From the NCBI GenBank assembly GCA_905480065.1, contig CAJQOV010000181.1:1-7542 (forward strand): 7,542 nucleotides of DNA. Direction: 5' to 3'. Made by a program: the position numbers and the translations under genes. Origin of the DNA: an uncultured Gammaproteobacteria bacterium (lineage in GTDB: Bacteria > Pseudomonadota > Gammaproteobacteria > UBA9214). The notes under the pieces are model-generated. The model was not told the origin of the DNA, searched no databases, and worked only from the letters and a program-made list of their open reading frames with translations. Below, piece after piece: positions 1-5,601 of the stretch; the first letter of the stretch is position 1; each line of letters starts with the position of its first letter.

Positions 1-1
1 C

Positions 2-277
2 GGCTATGGTTACGGTGGCCTGCCCGGTTATGGTTACGGCATCGATCCCGGCCTGGGTTATGGTGGTACTCCCGGTTATGGTTACGGCATCGATCCCGGC
101 CTGGGTTATGGTGGCATTCCCGGTTATGGTTTTGGCGTCAATCCAGGTTATGGTTACGGTGGCTTTCCCGGTTATGGCAGCGATCCGGGTTATGGAGCAC
201 AGGGAACTGAATCCAAAGAAGCAGAAATCCTGCGCCTGAAAGAACGCGTCAAACAACTCGAGGGCAAGGTGAAGTAG
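2..277 (+). CDS. Gly/Tyr-rich repeat protein with C-terminal coiled coil (3' end only)
   Basis: This is the last 91 codons of a gene that begins left of the window and ends at TAG 275-277. The visible part has two regions. The first roughly 65 residues are a low-complexity tract of GYG, GYGG and PGYGYGIDPGL units built on a 16-residue period, with Gly, Tyr and Pro dominating. The last 22 residues switch to a charged helix (EILRLKERVKQLEGKV) with I-L-V-L-V at perfect a/d heptad spacing, which should form a short coiled coil and could oligomerise the protein. Similar Gly/Tyr-rich tracts occur in surface, envelope and matrix-like proteins, but I do not recognise a named family and assign no function. 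The N-terminus, including any signal peptide, is missing. The frame is supported by the periodic repeat and by the clean helical tail before the stop; the other frames give meaningless products. Confidence 0.8.
   Translation, partial: GYGYGGLPGYGYGIDPGLGYGGTPGYGYGIDPGLGYGGIPGYGFGVNPGYGYGGFPGYGSDPGYGAQGTESKEAEILRLKERVKQLEGKVK
8..145 (+). repeat. 48-bp tandem repeats coding GYGGxPGYGYGIDPGL
   Basis: Two full 48-bp units (8-55 and 56-103) are followed by a diverged third unit (104-145). A 44-base stretch is identical between units one and two (23-66 versus 71-114), synonymous positions included, which points to recent duplication or gene conversion. The third unit changes IDP to VNP and one Tyr to Phe. 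The variable site is the residue before Pro (Leu, Thr, Ile, and Phe in the irregular unit that follows). Copy number may vary between strains. Confidence 0.85.
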
Positions 278-402
278 GCGTTACCTCGATGGGCCAATAA
301 ACAGGGGGGTAGCGGTAACAGCGACTTGCGGGTCACAGCTGGCTTGACTTGATGCCCTCACCCCGACCTCCTCGGCAACTGCTCCCTGCATTTTCCCTGG
401 CA

Positions 403-449
403 CCGACATTCCTGTCGGCGTCCCGGAGGGGGCGAGCGGCCTGCGGGAC
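403..449. repeat. Intergenic inverted repeats (two nested/adjacent hairpins)
   Basis: CCGACATTCCTGTCGG (403-418) is a 6-bp stem with a 4-base loop. It is followed at once by GTCCCG (420-425), which pairs with CGGGAC (444-449) across an 18-base loop. A smaller CCGA/TCGG pair lies just upstream near 363-376. There is no T-tract after either stem, so this is not a classic intrinsic terminator. It lies between the repeat-protein gene and the membrane-protein gene, in a 246-bp stretch with no convincing gene. It may be a structured RNA leader, a mRNA-stabilising stem or a dispersed REP-like element; the sequence alone does not decide. Confidence 0.45.
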
Positions 450-464
450 AGCAATGGTGGTGAA

Positions 465-480
465 GTTGTAAACTGACAAC
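465..480. repeat. Small inverted repeat upstream of membrane-protein gene
   Basis: GTTGT (465-469) and ACAAC (476-480) are separated by six bases, 43 bases before the chosen start of the membrane-protein gene. The size and place fit an operator or leader hairpin, but 5-bp arms arise often by chance and I recognise no regulator motif. Confidence 0.25.
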
Positions 481-523
481 ATGACGCGAAGTCTTGTGCA
501 ACCACCCAGGCTGCGGAAATAGA

Positions 524-964
524 ATGAATCGTTCCGGGAATATCGTCACTGTGTTCGCATGGGCAGTGTTTATCTGCTGCCTGTTCCTGCCAGCAATACA
601 ATTCCAGAATGGTGAGGTGATTCCCGGGTGGAAGGCCGGCCTGGTCGCCATTTCCGGCATTCCTGTCATGCAAGAAAGTCTTGAGGATCTGGTTATCGGT
701 ATTGCAGGACTAGGCAATATATTCATGGCGCTGTCACCGCTCACGTTACTACTCCGGTCCAGGAAGTTATTCACTGCCTTGACAGTAATTTCCTTCCTGC
801 TCTTTGTTATCTCCGCGAGTTTTTACAAACCCGGCATGGGTTATTCACCGGGTTATTTCCTGTGGGTGTTCGCGTATTTTGTCATGACCATTGGTTTTAT
901 ACTGAAGCGAGCCGGCAATCCGCACCACAGCCACCAGAGCAACGTGCCTCTGCCACGCACCTGA
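524..964 (+). CDS. Unrecognised four-helix integral membrane protein
   Basis: The product is 146 residues, mostly hydrophobic. About four transmembrane helices can be read at residues 7-25, 56-78, 81-100 and 109-127. A polar loop (residues 28-55) and a short loop (YKPGMGYSPG, 101-110) join them, and the tail is short and His/Pro/Ser-rich. I chose ATG 524 because GGAA sits five bases upstream and the protein then starts with a short basic n-region (MNRSGN) before the first helix. The frame remains open ten codons further up to a TTG at 494, which would add a Cys-rich leader with no clear ribosome site. I recognise no family. The overlapping minus-strand frames lack a hydrophobic pattern and are taken as shadows. 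It stands alone: no gene follows on this strand, and rquA converges on it. Confidence 0.65.
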   Translation: MNRSGNIVTVFAWAVFICCLFLPAIQFQNGEVIPGWKAGLVAISGIPVMQESLEDLVIGIAGLGNIFMALSPLTLLLRSRKLFTALTVISFLLFVISASFYKPGMGYSPGYFLWVFAYFVMTIGFILKRAGNPHHSHQSNVPLPRT

Positions 965-1138
965 AGCGAATCGTTGCGCGGCTTACGTCGGCTCACCCGG
1001 CAATCTCAACCGACACCCAATGGGCAAGAATAACGGCGCATAAAGGTGAGCTCTTGCGCCAGCGGCGTGGAAATGAATAGCTGTTTCCTTGCCGGATGCG
1101 CCGTGGTTTATTCTTGTTTGCAGACTAATTCGCCATGA

Positions 1139-1861
1139 CTACTCAACTTCAATCACGACGTGCTGGTAAAGACCACCAAACGAGGTATCTTTCGACAGAT
1201 ATTTTACCGATGCCGGATCCGGCATCCAGCTCGTCAGTTCCTGCTGCCAGAGATCCAGTGCATAGGGTTCCAGCCAGCGCAACACAAACCACATCAAATA
1301 GCGTAGCGGGTGCCAGGCGGAAGGCTTGTGATAATCGAAAATCACGATTTTTCCACCGGGCTTCACTACGCGGAATACTTCTTCCAGGGTAGCGCGCCGG
1401 GTTTCTTCCGGCTGTTCGTGCAACAGAAAAAACAGCACGGCCTGATCGTAAGCTGCATTATCTGCGAATCCCAGGGTTCCGGAGTTACACTGGTATAACT
1501 GGATATTATCTACACCCGATAATTTACGGCTCAGGTTGTGCAACTGGATAGGCAGGATGTCGACTACATCAAGCATCGCATCTGCGGCCAGGCGAGTGAC
1601 CAGCCTGGGCGTAAAGTCACCATACACACAGGCAACCTGCAAGGTGCGCCCGGATATTCGCTTGCCAACGGCATCCAGCGCGAAGTCACGCAAGCGCTTG
1701 TAGTTGCCCCACAAAATAAAGTTGACCACCCATTGACGGTCAAAGAACCTGACCGACCACGGATGCAGGTAGGCCCAGCTATAGAGTTTGTAGATATATT
1801 CCGGGATGGCAACTGCATTACCTCGACACACATGGAAATCCGGATCCGTATTTTTACTCAT
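1139..1861 (-). CDS. rquA: Rhodoquinone biosynthesis protein RquA (atypical class I SAM-dependent methyltransferase fold)
   Basis: The 240-residue protein matches RquA, which converts ubiquinone to rhodoquinone by replacing a ring methoxy group with an amino group; published work describes SAM as amino donor, unlike true methyltransferases. Supporting segments are the N-terminal IPEYIYKLYSWAYLHP (19-34), RQWVVNFILWGN (42-53), the cofactor loop LQVACVYGDF (74-83) in place of the usual GxGxG, the acidic strand LDVVD (97-101), LFFLLHEQPEETRRATLEE (143-161), VKPGGK (166-171) and the C-terminal FGGLYQHVV (228-236). The length is normal for the family. ATG 1859-1861 is preceded by AGGAAGG (1866-1872 on the plus strand) at ideal spacing, so the start is secure. 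The gene is monocistronic here, convergent with the membrane-protein gene on the left. The product should act at the membrane-bound quinone pool and support fumarate respiration under low oxygen. The main alternative is a divergent UbiE/UbiG-like methyltransferase, but the VYG loop argues against it. Confidence 0.86.
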   Translation of the reverse strand: MSKNTDPDFHVCRGNAVAIPEYIYKLYSWAYLHPWSVRFFDRQWVVNFILWGNYKRLRDFALDAVGKRISGRTLQVACVYGDFTPRLVTRLAADAMLDVVDILPIQLHNLSRKLSGVDNIQLYQCNSGTLGFADNAAYDQAVLFFLLHEQPEETRRATLEEVFRVVKPGGKIVIFDYHKPSAWHPLRYLMWFVLRWLEPYALDLWQQELTSWMPDPASVKYLSKDTSFGGLYQHVVIEVE

Positions 1862-2067
1862 TTATCCTTCCTGTAAGCCCTGCTCGAGATTCTTCAGATT
1901 GTGCCAAACGCATTTTCTTCGCGCAGACGCAGGATGATTATTGCAAACCGGCAATTCTATTGTATCCATGCCTGAATAACACACCTGTACCGGCAGGAAC
2001 CCGGTATTCCATGCCCGTCAATGGGCACGAAGAGCCGGGGTACCGGATCAACAGCACCGGAAACACA

Positions 2068-2081
2068 TGACATTTGTGTCA
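2068..2081. promoter_or_regulatory. Perfect inverted repeat TGACA-N4-TGTCA upstream of rquA
   Basis: TGACATTTGTGTCA has 5-bp arms around four bases and lies about 207 bases upstream of the rquA start, followed on the plus strand by an AT-rich tract. It resembles a dimeric regulator site. The half-sites do not match the FNR/ANR consensus (TTGAT-N4-ATCAA) closely, so I do not assign a regulator. The link to rquA is positional only. Confidence 0.3.
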
Positions 2082-2335
2082 GATATTTTTTTCCAGCAAC
2101 CCTGCTGCGAAGATTATTATGATTTTTATTGCCCGGGTTCCAACACAAGTCAATTGCACTGGAATTATCCGCCTGAATCACCACTGGCCCCCAACATCCG
2201 CGGGATTTATGTGGCGGACCAGCACCACCCAGCAAGTGAGTAAGGGCGCGAAAAGGTAGCGCAGGCGCCGGCCAACCGATTATCGGGATTGACCAGCCTG
2301 GAACGGGAAGCTACGCGGTAATCGATGGTACGCTG

Positions 2336-2355
2336 CTGGCCTCGATCGAGGCCAG
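2336..2355. repeat. Perfect 20-bp palindrome
   Basis: CTGGCCTCGATCGAGGCCAG is self-complementary over all 20 bases with no spacer, and the next base pair outside does not match. No T-tract follows on either strand, so an intrinsic terminator is unlikely. It lies about 165 bases beyond the stop of the small basic protein gene, inside the stretch without a gene. A dimer-binding site or a processing stem in an RNA are possible. Confidence 0.6.
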
Positions 2356-2520
2356 ACACGGACGTTTCAACCTTGACAGGCATAGCCGCTGCGACAGCGT
2401 CGGTGCAGCGCAGCTGTTCCATGCGTTGCGCGCACAGACGCGAGCAACAACAGCGTGCCAGGCTAGTGCCCGGCGCTGTGTTGCATGGATTCACCGGCAC
2501 AGCGGTCAGTGCAGCCGGAA

Positions 2521-2649
2521 TTACCGGGTCCGGTCGGTTTCCAGGAAACCCTTGGCTTCCTTCTTGGACTTCTTGGCGGCCTTTTTCTCTTTCGGCGTCA
2601 GCACCGGTTTCTTCTTGTCTTCCTTGTTACTCTTTTGCTCATGCGACAT
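2521..2649 (-). CDS. Small lysine-rich basic protein (42 residues)
   Basis: The product starts MSHEQKSNKEDKKKPVLTPK and ends GFLETDRTR. I count 13 Lys and 2 Arg in 42 residues against 7 acidic residues, so the net charge is strongly positive. The middle (residues 20-33, KEKKAAKKSKKEAK) should form a basic helix; the N-terminal part and the VLTP turn look flexible. There is no signal peptide and no membrane segment, so it is probably cytosolic. GGAG (minus strand; 2657-2660) sits seven bases before the ATG, which strongly supports translation. Lys codons are mostly AAG, consistent with a coding sequence in a GC-rich genome. Nucleic-acid or ribosome binding is a reasonable guess from charge only. 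I recall no named family. It follows the adaptor gene on the same strand after 274 bp, so it may have its own promoter. Confidence 0.75.
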   Translation of the reverse strand: MSHEQKSNKEDKKKPVLTPKEKKAAKKSKKEAKGFLETDRTR

Positions 2650-2656
2650 GGTAATA

Positions 2657-2660
2657 CTCC
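2657..2660 (-). promoter_or_regulatory. Ribosome binding site of the small basic protein
   Basis: GGAG on the minus strand lies seven bases before ATG 2647-2649. It is the main reason for calling this short frame a gene. Confidence 0.7.
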
Positions 2661-2923
2661 GGGTAATTGCGGGCTAGCGCCCAGGTGAATGACGGTCCTG
2701 TCCAGCGCCGGCAGCCGTGCAAAGAATGTCTGGCTATGCCACGCCTGGCACCGCAGCGGGCTGCCGATGCATGGCGTGCGCGCGTGAAGTCTCCTGTCAA
2801 CCGTCGGGACAATGGCCAGGGCGGCGCGGAGGCAGTCAGCACATTCACTGTAGCACAGAAATCCGGGCTTACCGGTGCCGGTGTGAATTCCGAAAACCGC
2901 GTGTAGCTGCGCGTTACCCTTGC

Positions 2924-3679
2924 TTAGCGTACCTCGACATGCGCCGGCTGCCCGGCGTGCAGGCCGGTCGTCTGCCCGGGGTCGAAGGAAAACGTCAGGG
3001 TGTATTGCCCGCGACTGTCGGGTTCCGCGCCGACGTACTCCAGTTTGCCGTCCATGCGCTCGTCAGCAAGGATGATGCTTGCCGCCTGCCCGGTCACGAG
3101 TCCGGCCAGTGCAACTGCCGGAATCTGCGCCACGGCGTGCATGGGCCGGTCCTGCGCCAGCGTGATGAGCGGCGTGGCCTGTTGCGCGTTGATCACGGTC
3201 ATACCGGGCGTGACCTCCACGCTCAGCACCACACCGGCAAACGGGGCCTGCAGGGTGCCGTACTCGAGGTGCAGCCTTGCTGCATCCAGCGCCGCTACCG
3301 CGCTGGTGTAATCGGATTCCGCGACCGCAAAGGCTATCTCCGCCAGCTGCAGGTCATGCACCGAGATCACCGCGCGCTCGTATAGTTCGCGGGTACGCTC
3401 CAGTTCACGCCTGGCTTCATCCCGTTGCAGCCGGTGCTTGTGCAGTTGCGCCGTTGCATCCTGCAGCGCGCTCTGGAACGGACGCGGATCGAGTTGCAGC
3501 AGCAGTTGCCCCGCCTCGACCGACTCACCGGGACGGACCGCCACCTGGCTCACGACACCCGATACCGGCGTACTCAGTACCGCGCGCTGCGACCAGTCCA
3601 GCACGACGGGAAACTCCTCTGCCGCGGTGGTGGCGGCCAGCAGCAACAGGGCGAGACTAGCGAGGTAGTGTATTTTCAT
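2924..3679 (-). CDS. Short periplasmic adaptor subunit (HlyD / RND membrane-fusion family)
   Basis: The 251-residue protein is the adaptor that joins an inner-membrane pump to a TolC-type channel. Residues 1-20 are a signal peptide ending in TTAA. The first lipoyl half follows (about 36-66, with GVVSQVAVRPGESVEAGQLL), then an alpha-helical hairpin (about 67-137), the second lipoyl half (about 139-174, LQAPFAGVVLSVEVTPGMTV) and a beta-barrel (about 178-251) ending GLHAGQPAHVEVR. The fold order is complete up to the barrel, but the membrane-proximal domain of typical RND adaptors (about 350-400 residues) is absent. The signal peptide ends in Ala without a lipobox Cys, so it is probably not a lipoprotein. 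Its ATG lies inside the end of the TolC-family gene (23-nt overlap), implying translational coupling. No pump gene follows within the window. Substrate is unknown. Confidence 0.88.
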   Translation of the reverse strand: MKIHYLASLALLLLAATTAAEEFPVVLDWSQRAVLSTPVSGVVSQVAVRPGESVEAGQLLLQLDPRPFQSALQDATAQLHKHRLQRDEARRELERTRELYERAVISVHDLQLAEIAFAVAESDYTSAVAALDAARLHLEYGTLQAPFAGVVLSVEVTPGMTVINAQQATPLITLAQDRPMHAVAQIPAVALAGLVTGQAASIILADERMDGKLEYVGAEPDSRGQYTLTFSFDPGQTTGLHAGQPAHVEVR

Positions 3680-5009
3680 GGCTGTCAGTTCCGGGTGGTG
3701 CCGCTGCCGTGGCAGGGATGTAGGGTGAATAGGGATCGCCGGTCAGCGCGGCCAGCCGCGCCCAGTCCAGCGCCAGGTTGTATTCGGTCTGCGCACGCAA
3801 CAGCGCCGATTCGGATTGTCCCACCAGCGCATCACCAAAGTCGGTCTTCAGTTCCTGTTCGTACTCGGCCTGCGCGCGGTCGAAGTTCAGCTCACGGGAC
3901 CGAGTGAAGATTTCCACCTGCTCGCGCTGCGCCAGCAGGGTCTGGATGTCGAGCCATATCTCCAGTACCCGCTGGCGCAGGTCGTACTCCAGTTGCTGCA
4001 ACTCTGCCGTCAGCCGGAAAACATCCGCCTGGGCGCGCGCCACCCCGGCATCCGTGCGCTTGCCGTCATAGAGCGGGATTTCCAGCCGCAGCTCGGCCTC
4101 CAGCGGATTGCGCGAACCGACCTCGCGCTCGTTGGCCGCTGCCACCACCGAGCCGGTCAGCACCGGACGACCGCCGGTGCGCTCCGCGCGCACCTGCAGC
4201 TGTGCGGCCTCGAGATCGGCACGCAGCGCCAGGATTACCGGGTTGGCGGCCAGCGTTGCCGCAACCAGTGACTCGTACTCGGGTAATGGCCGGTCATTGG
4301 CAGACAGGTCCGGGGCCACCAGGCTGGATGGCAGCTGGTCGGGACGATCGAGCAGCTGCGCCAGCAACGCACGGGTACTGCGCTGGCGTGCCTGTGAACG
4401 ACTGCGCCGCATGCGGTATTGCTGAAAAACCGTCTCCTGCTGCAACAGGTCCGGCTCCGATACCTGCCCGAGTTCATTGCGGTCACGGCTGCGGTCCGCC
4501 TGCACGTAGGCCACCGCCATGGCCTCGTTATCCCGCGCGAACTCGAGATCGGCCAGCAACACGTTAAAGAATTCCTGCATGATCGCGATGCGATGGCGCT
4601 GCAACGCGGCACCGCTGCGCCACTGCCCTGCCTCTACCGAAGTTGCCGCAGCGGCCTCGAGCGCCGCCGTATGTCCGAAGTCATAGAGACGCTTGCGCGC
4701 AAAAATGGTGGCACGGGAATCATTGTTGCTCTGGTCGACGGCGATGTCCGACGGGTCGATCATACGCGCCTCCAGCGTGGCGCCGACATCGACGGCATCC
4801 TGCGCCATCACCTGGTCCGCCTCCGCCTCCAGTTGCGCCAGCCTGGCCTGGCTCAATGCGAGCGATGGATGTTCGCCGCCGGCCTGCAGCGCAGCCTCCA
4901 GGCTCAGCGGGTCGGGCAGCGGGGCTGCCAGCGCAGCCAGCGCCACGAAAAAAAGCAACCCGGCCACGGCCGGTCGCCTGCCCCGCCGACTCAAAAGAGA
5001 TACGCTCAT
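3657..5009 (-). CDS. TolC-family outer-membrane efflux protein
   Basis: The 450-residue protein should form a trimeric outer-membrane barrel with a periplasmic helical tunnel. Residues 1-29 are a signal peptide with an Arg-rich n-region (SRRGRRP) and an Ala-rich end. The internal duplication typical of the family is visible: a strand-turn motif RLYDFGHTAALEAA (about 107-120) in the first half and IPLYDGKRTDAGVARAQAD (311-329) in the second. Each is followed by a long helical stretch (130-225 and 320-420) rich in Gln, Arg, Ala and Leu. Length is normal. The start overlaps the stop of the thioredoxin-like gene as ATGA, and the end overlaps the adaptor gene by 23 nt, so it is the third gene of a co-translated operon. 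With the adaptor it would make two parts of a tripartite exporter. There is no lipobox Cys. Confidence 0.9.
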   Translation of the reverse strand: MSVSLLSRRGRRPAVAGLLFFVALAALAAPLPDPLSLEAALQAGGEHPSLALSQARLAQLEAEADQVMAQDAVDVGATLEARMIDPSDIAVDQSNNDSRATIFARKRLYDFGHTAALEAAAATSVEAGQWRSGAALQRHRIAIMQEFFNVLLADLEFARDNEAMAVAYVQADRSRDRNELGQVSEPDLLQQETVFQQYRMRRSRSQARQRSTRALLAQLLDRPDQLPSSLVAPDLSANDRPLPEYESLVAATLAANPVILALRADLEAAQLQVRAERTGGRPVLTGSVVAAANEREVGSRNPLEAELRLEIPLYDGKRTDAGVARAQADVFRLTAELQQLEYDLRQRVLEIWLDIQTLLAQREQVEIFTRSRELNFDRAQAEYEQELKTDFGDALVGQSESALLRAQTEYNLALDWARLAALTGDPYSPYIPATAAAPPGTDSHENTLPR

Positions 5010-5548
5010 CCGCCGCCGGCTTGCGCGCGTTTGCCGCGTTTGTAGCGGGTAAAGCTTTCGCTGCGAAAGTGACCATCCACGACGTATTCGCCCAGCCAGA
5101 GAAACTCCTGCTCATCGCTGGTAGGGCCGGTGTAGCGGGCCGCCAGGTTACCGTCCAGGTCAAAGAACGCGAACACCGGTGTGGCGCGCACATTGAATTG
5201 CCTGAAGGCGAAATCCTTCTGCGTGGTGTGGACGCCCCTGAAATCCGTGATGTCCAGATCGCCCTCGATGTCGACGCTGAAGATCCGGAAATGCGCGCGG
5301 AAATAATCCTGCACCGCCGGCTGGTTGAGTATGGTGGTTTCCATGCGGTAACAGAACGGGCAGTCTTCCTGCTCGAAGAAAATCAGCACCCCCTGCTTGT
5401 GTTCCGCCCGCGCCTGCGCCAGTTCTTCATGGAAGTCGCCAAAGGTCTCCTGGAAAAAATATGCACCGGAGTCACGCGCCGTACCGGCCGCCTGTGCCAG
5501 CGACAGGGCCAGCAGGCCTGTCAGCAGAGCCATCGTGCGCAGTGTCAT
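5006..5548 (-). CDS. Secreted thioredoxin-fold protein, SoxW-like (CPFC)
   Basis: The 180-residue product has a signal peptide (about 1-21, ending AQAA) and a thioredoxin fold: strand GVLIFFEQED (53-62), redox motif CPFC (63-66), the DIEGDLDI loop region (93-100), and the cis-Pro segment RATPVFAFFDLDGN (121-134), then the GEYV helix near 153-156. This layout fits the thioredoxin-2/SoxW group of periplasmic thiol-disulfide proteins, which reduce or exchange disulfides of partner proteins; the partner here is unknown. I chose ATG 5546-5548 because AAGG lies eight bases upstream and the signal peptide then starts normally (MTLRTMALL). An upstream in-frame ATG at 5600-5602 overlaps the channel gene's stop as TAATG and would add 18 residues, but lacks a ribosome site. 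It ends in ATGA overlap with the TolC gene. Redox control of the envelope proteins beside it is only inference. Confidence 0.85.
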   Translation of the reverse strand: MTLRTMALLTGLLALSLAQAAGTARDSGAYFFQETFGDFHEELAQARAEHKQGVLIFFEQEDCPFCYRMETTILNQPAVQDYFRAHFRIFSVDIEGDLDITDFRGVHTTQKDFAFRQFNVRATPVFAFFDLDGNLAARYTGPTSDEQEFLWLGEYVVDGHFRSESFTRYKRGKRAQAGGG

Positions 5549-5601
5549 TTTGGCAACCTTGTACACAGTGTTATGCGTATATTCCACCAGCGGCAACCGC
5601 A

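Larger units (their letters stand above)
1862..2520. other. 659-bp stretch without a convincing gene (rquA upstream region and beyond)
   Basis: No frame here gives a protein with recognisable domains, hydrophobic pattern or a well-placed ribosome site; the open frames at 1957-2235 and 2207-2500 (minus) and 2074-2259 (plus) look random. The part next to rquA is comparatively AT-rich, has the rquA ribosome site and a possible -10 box (TACAAT on the minus strand, 1959-1964) without a good -35. Inverted repeats occur at 2068-2081 and 2336-2355, and a TGCCC/GGGCA stem lies near 2012-2027. From about 2230 on the base composition becomes GC-rich. It could hold a promoter for rquA, a small RNA or decayed coding sequence. 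Confidence 0.4.

Noticed and set aside
6..239. Open frame giving a Met/Val/Ala-rich 77-residue product over the repeats
   Set aside because: It is a frame-shifted shadow of the Gly/Tyr repeat gene; the repeat DNA naturally keeps other frames open.
281..774. Two overlapping minus-strand open frames
   Set aside because: They overlap each other and the plus-strand membrane protein, lack domains and ribosome sites, and their products look random.
965..1138. Search for an intrinsic terminator between the convergent membrane-protein and rquA genes
   Set aside because: No stem followed by a T-tract is visible on either strand.
1957..2235. 92-residue minus-strand open frame upstream of rquA
   Set aside because: No ribosome site, no recognisable domain, and it covers the inverted repeats and likely promoter region of rquA.
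2207..2500. 97-residue minus-strand open frame after the small basic protein
   Set aside because: Cys/Arg-rich random-looking product with no supporting start signal; it runs through the perfect palindrome.
2238..2520. Plus-strand open stretch reading GSYAVIDGTLLASIEARHGRF around the palindrome, possibly a decayed gene
   Set aside because: The stretch begins after a TGA with no usable start, degenerates into Arg/Cys/Ser-rich sequence and then runs antisense through the small basic protein gene; no family is recognised.
2717..3385. 222-residue plus-strand open frame antisense to the adaptor gene
   Set aside because: Shadow of the adaptor gene in GC-rich DNA; the minus-strand protein has clear lipoyl and barrel domains.
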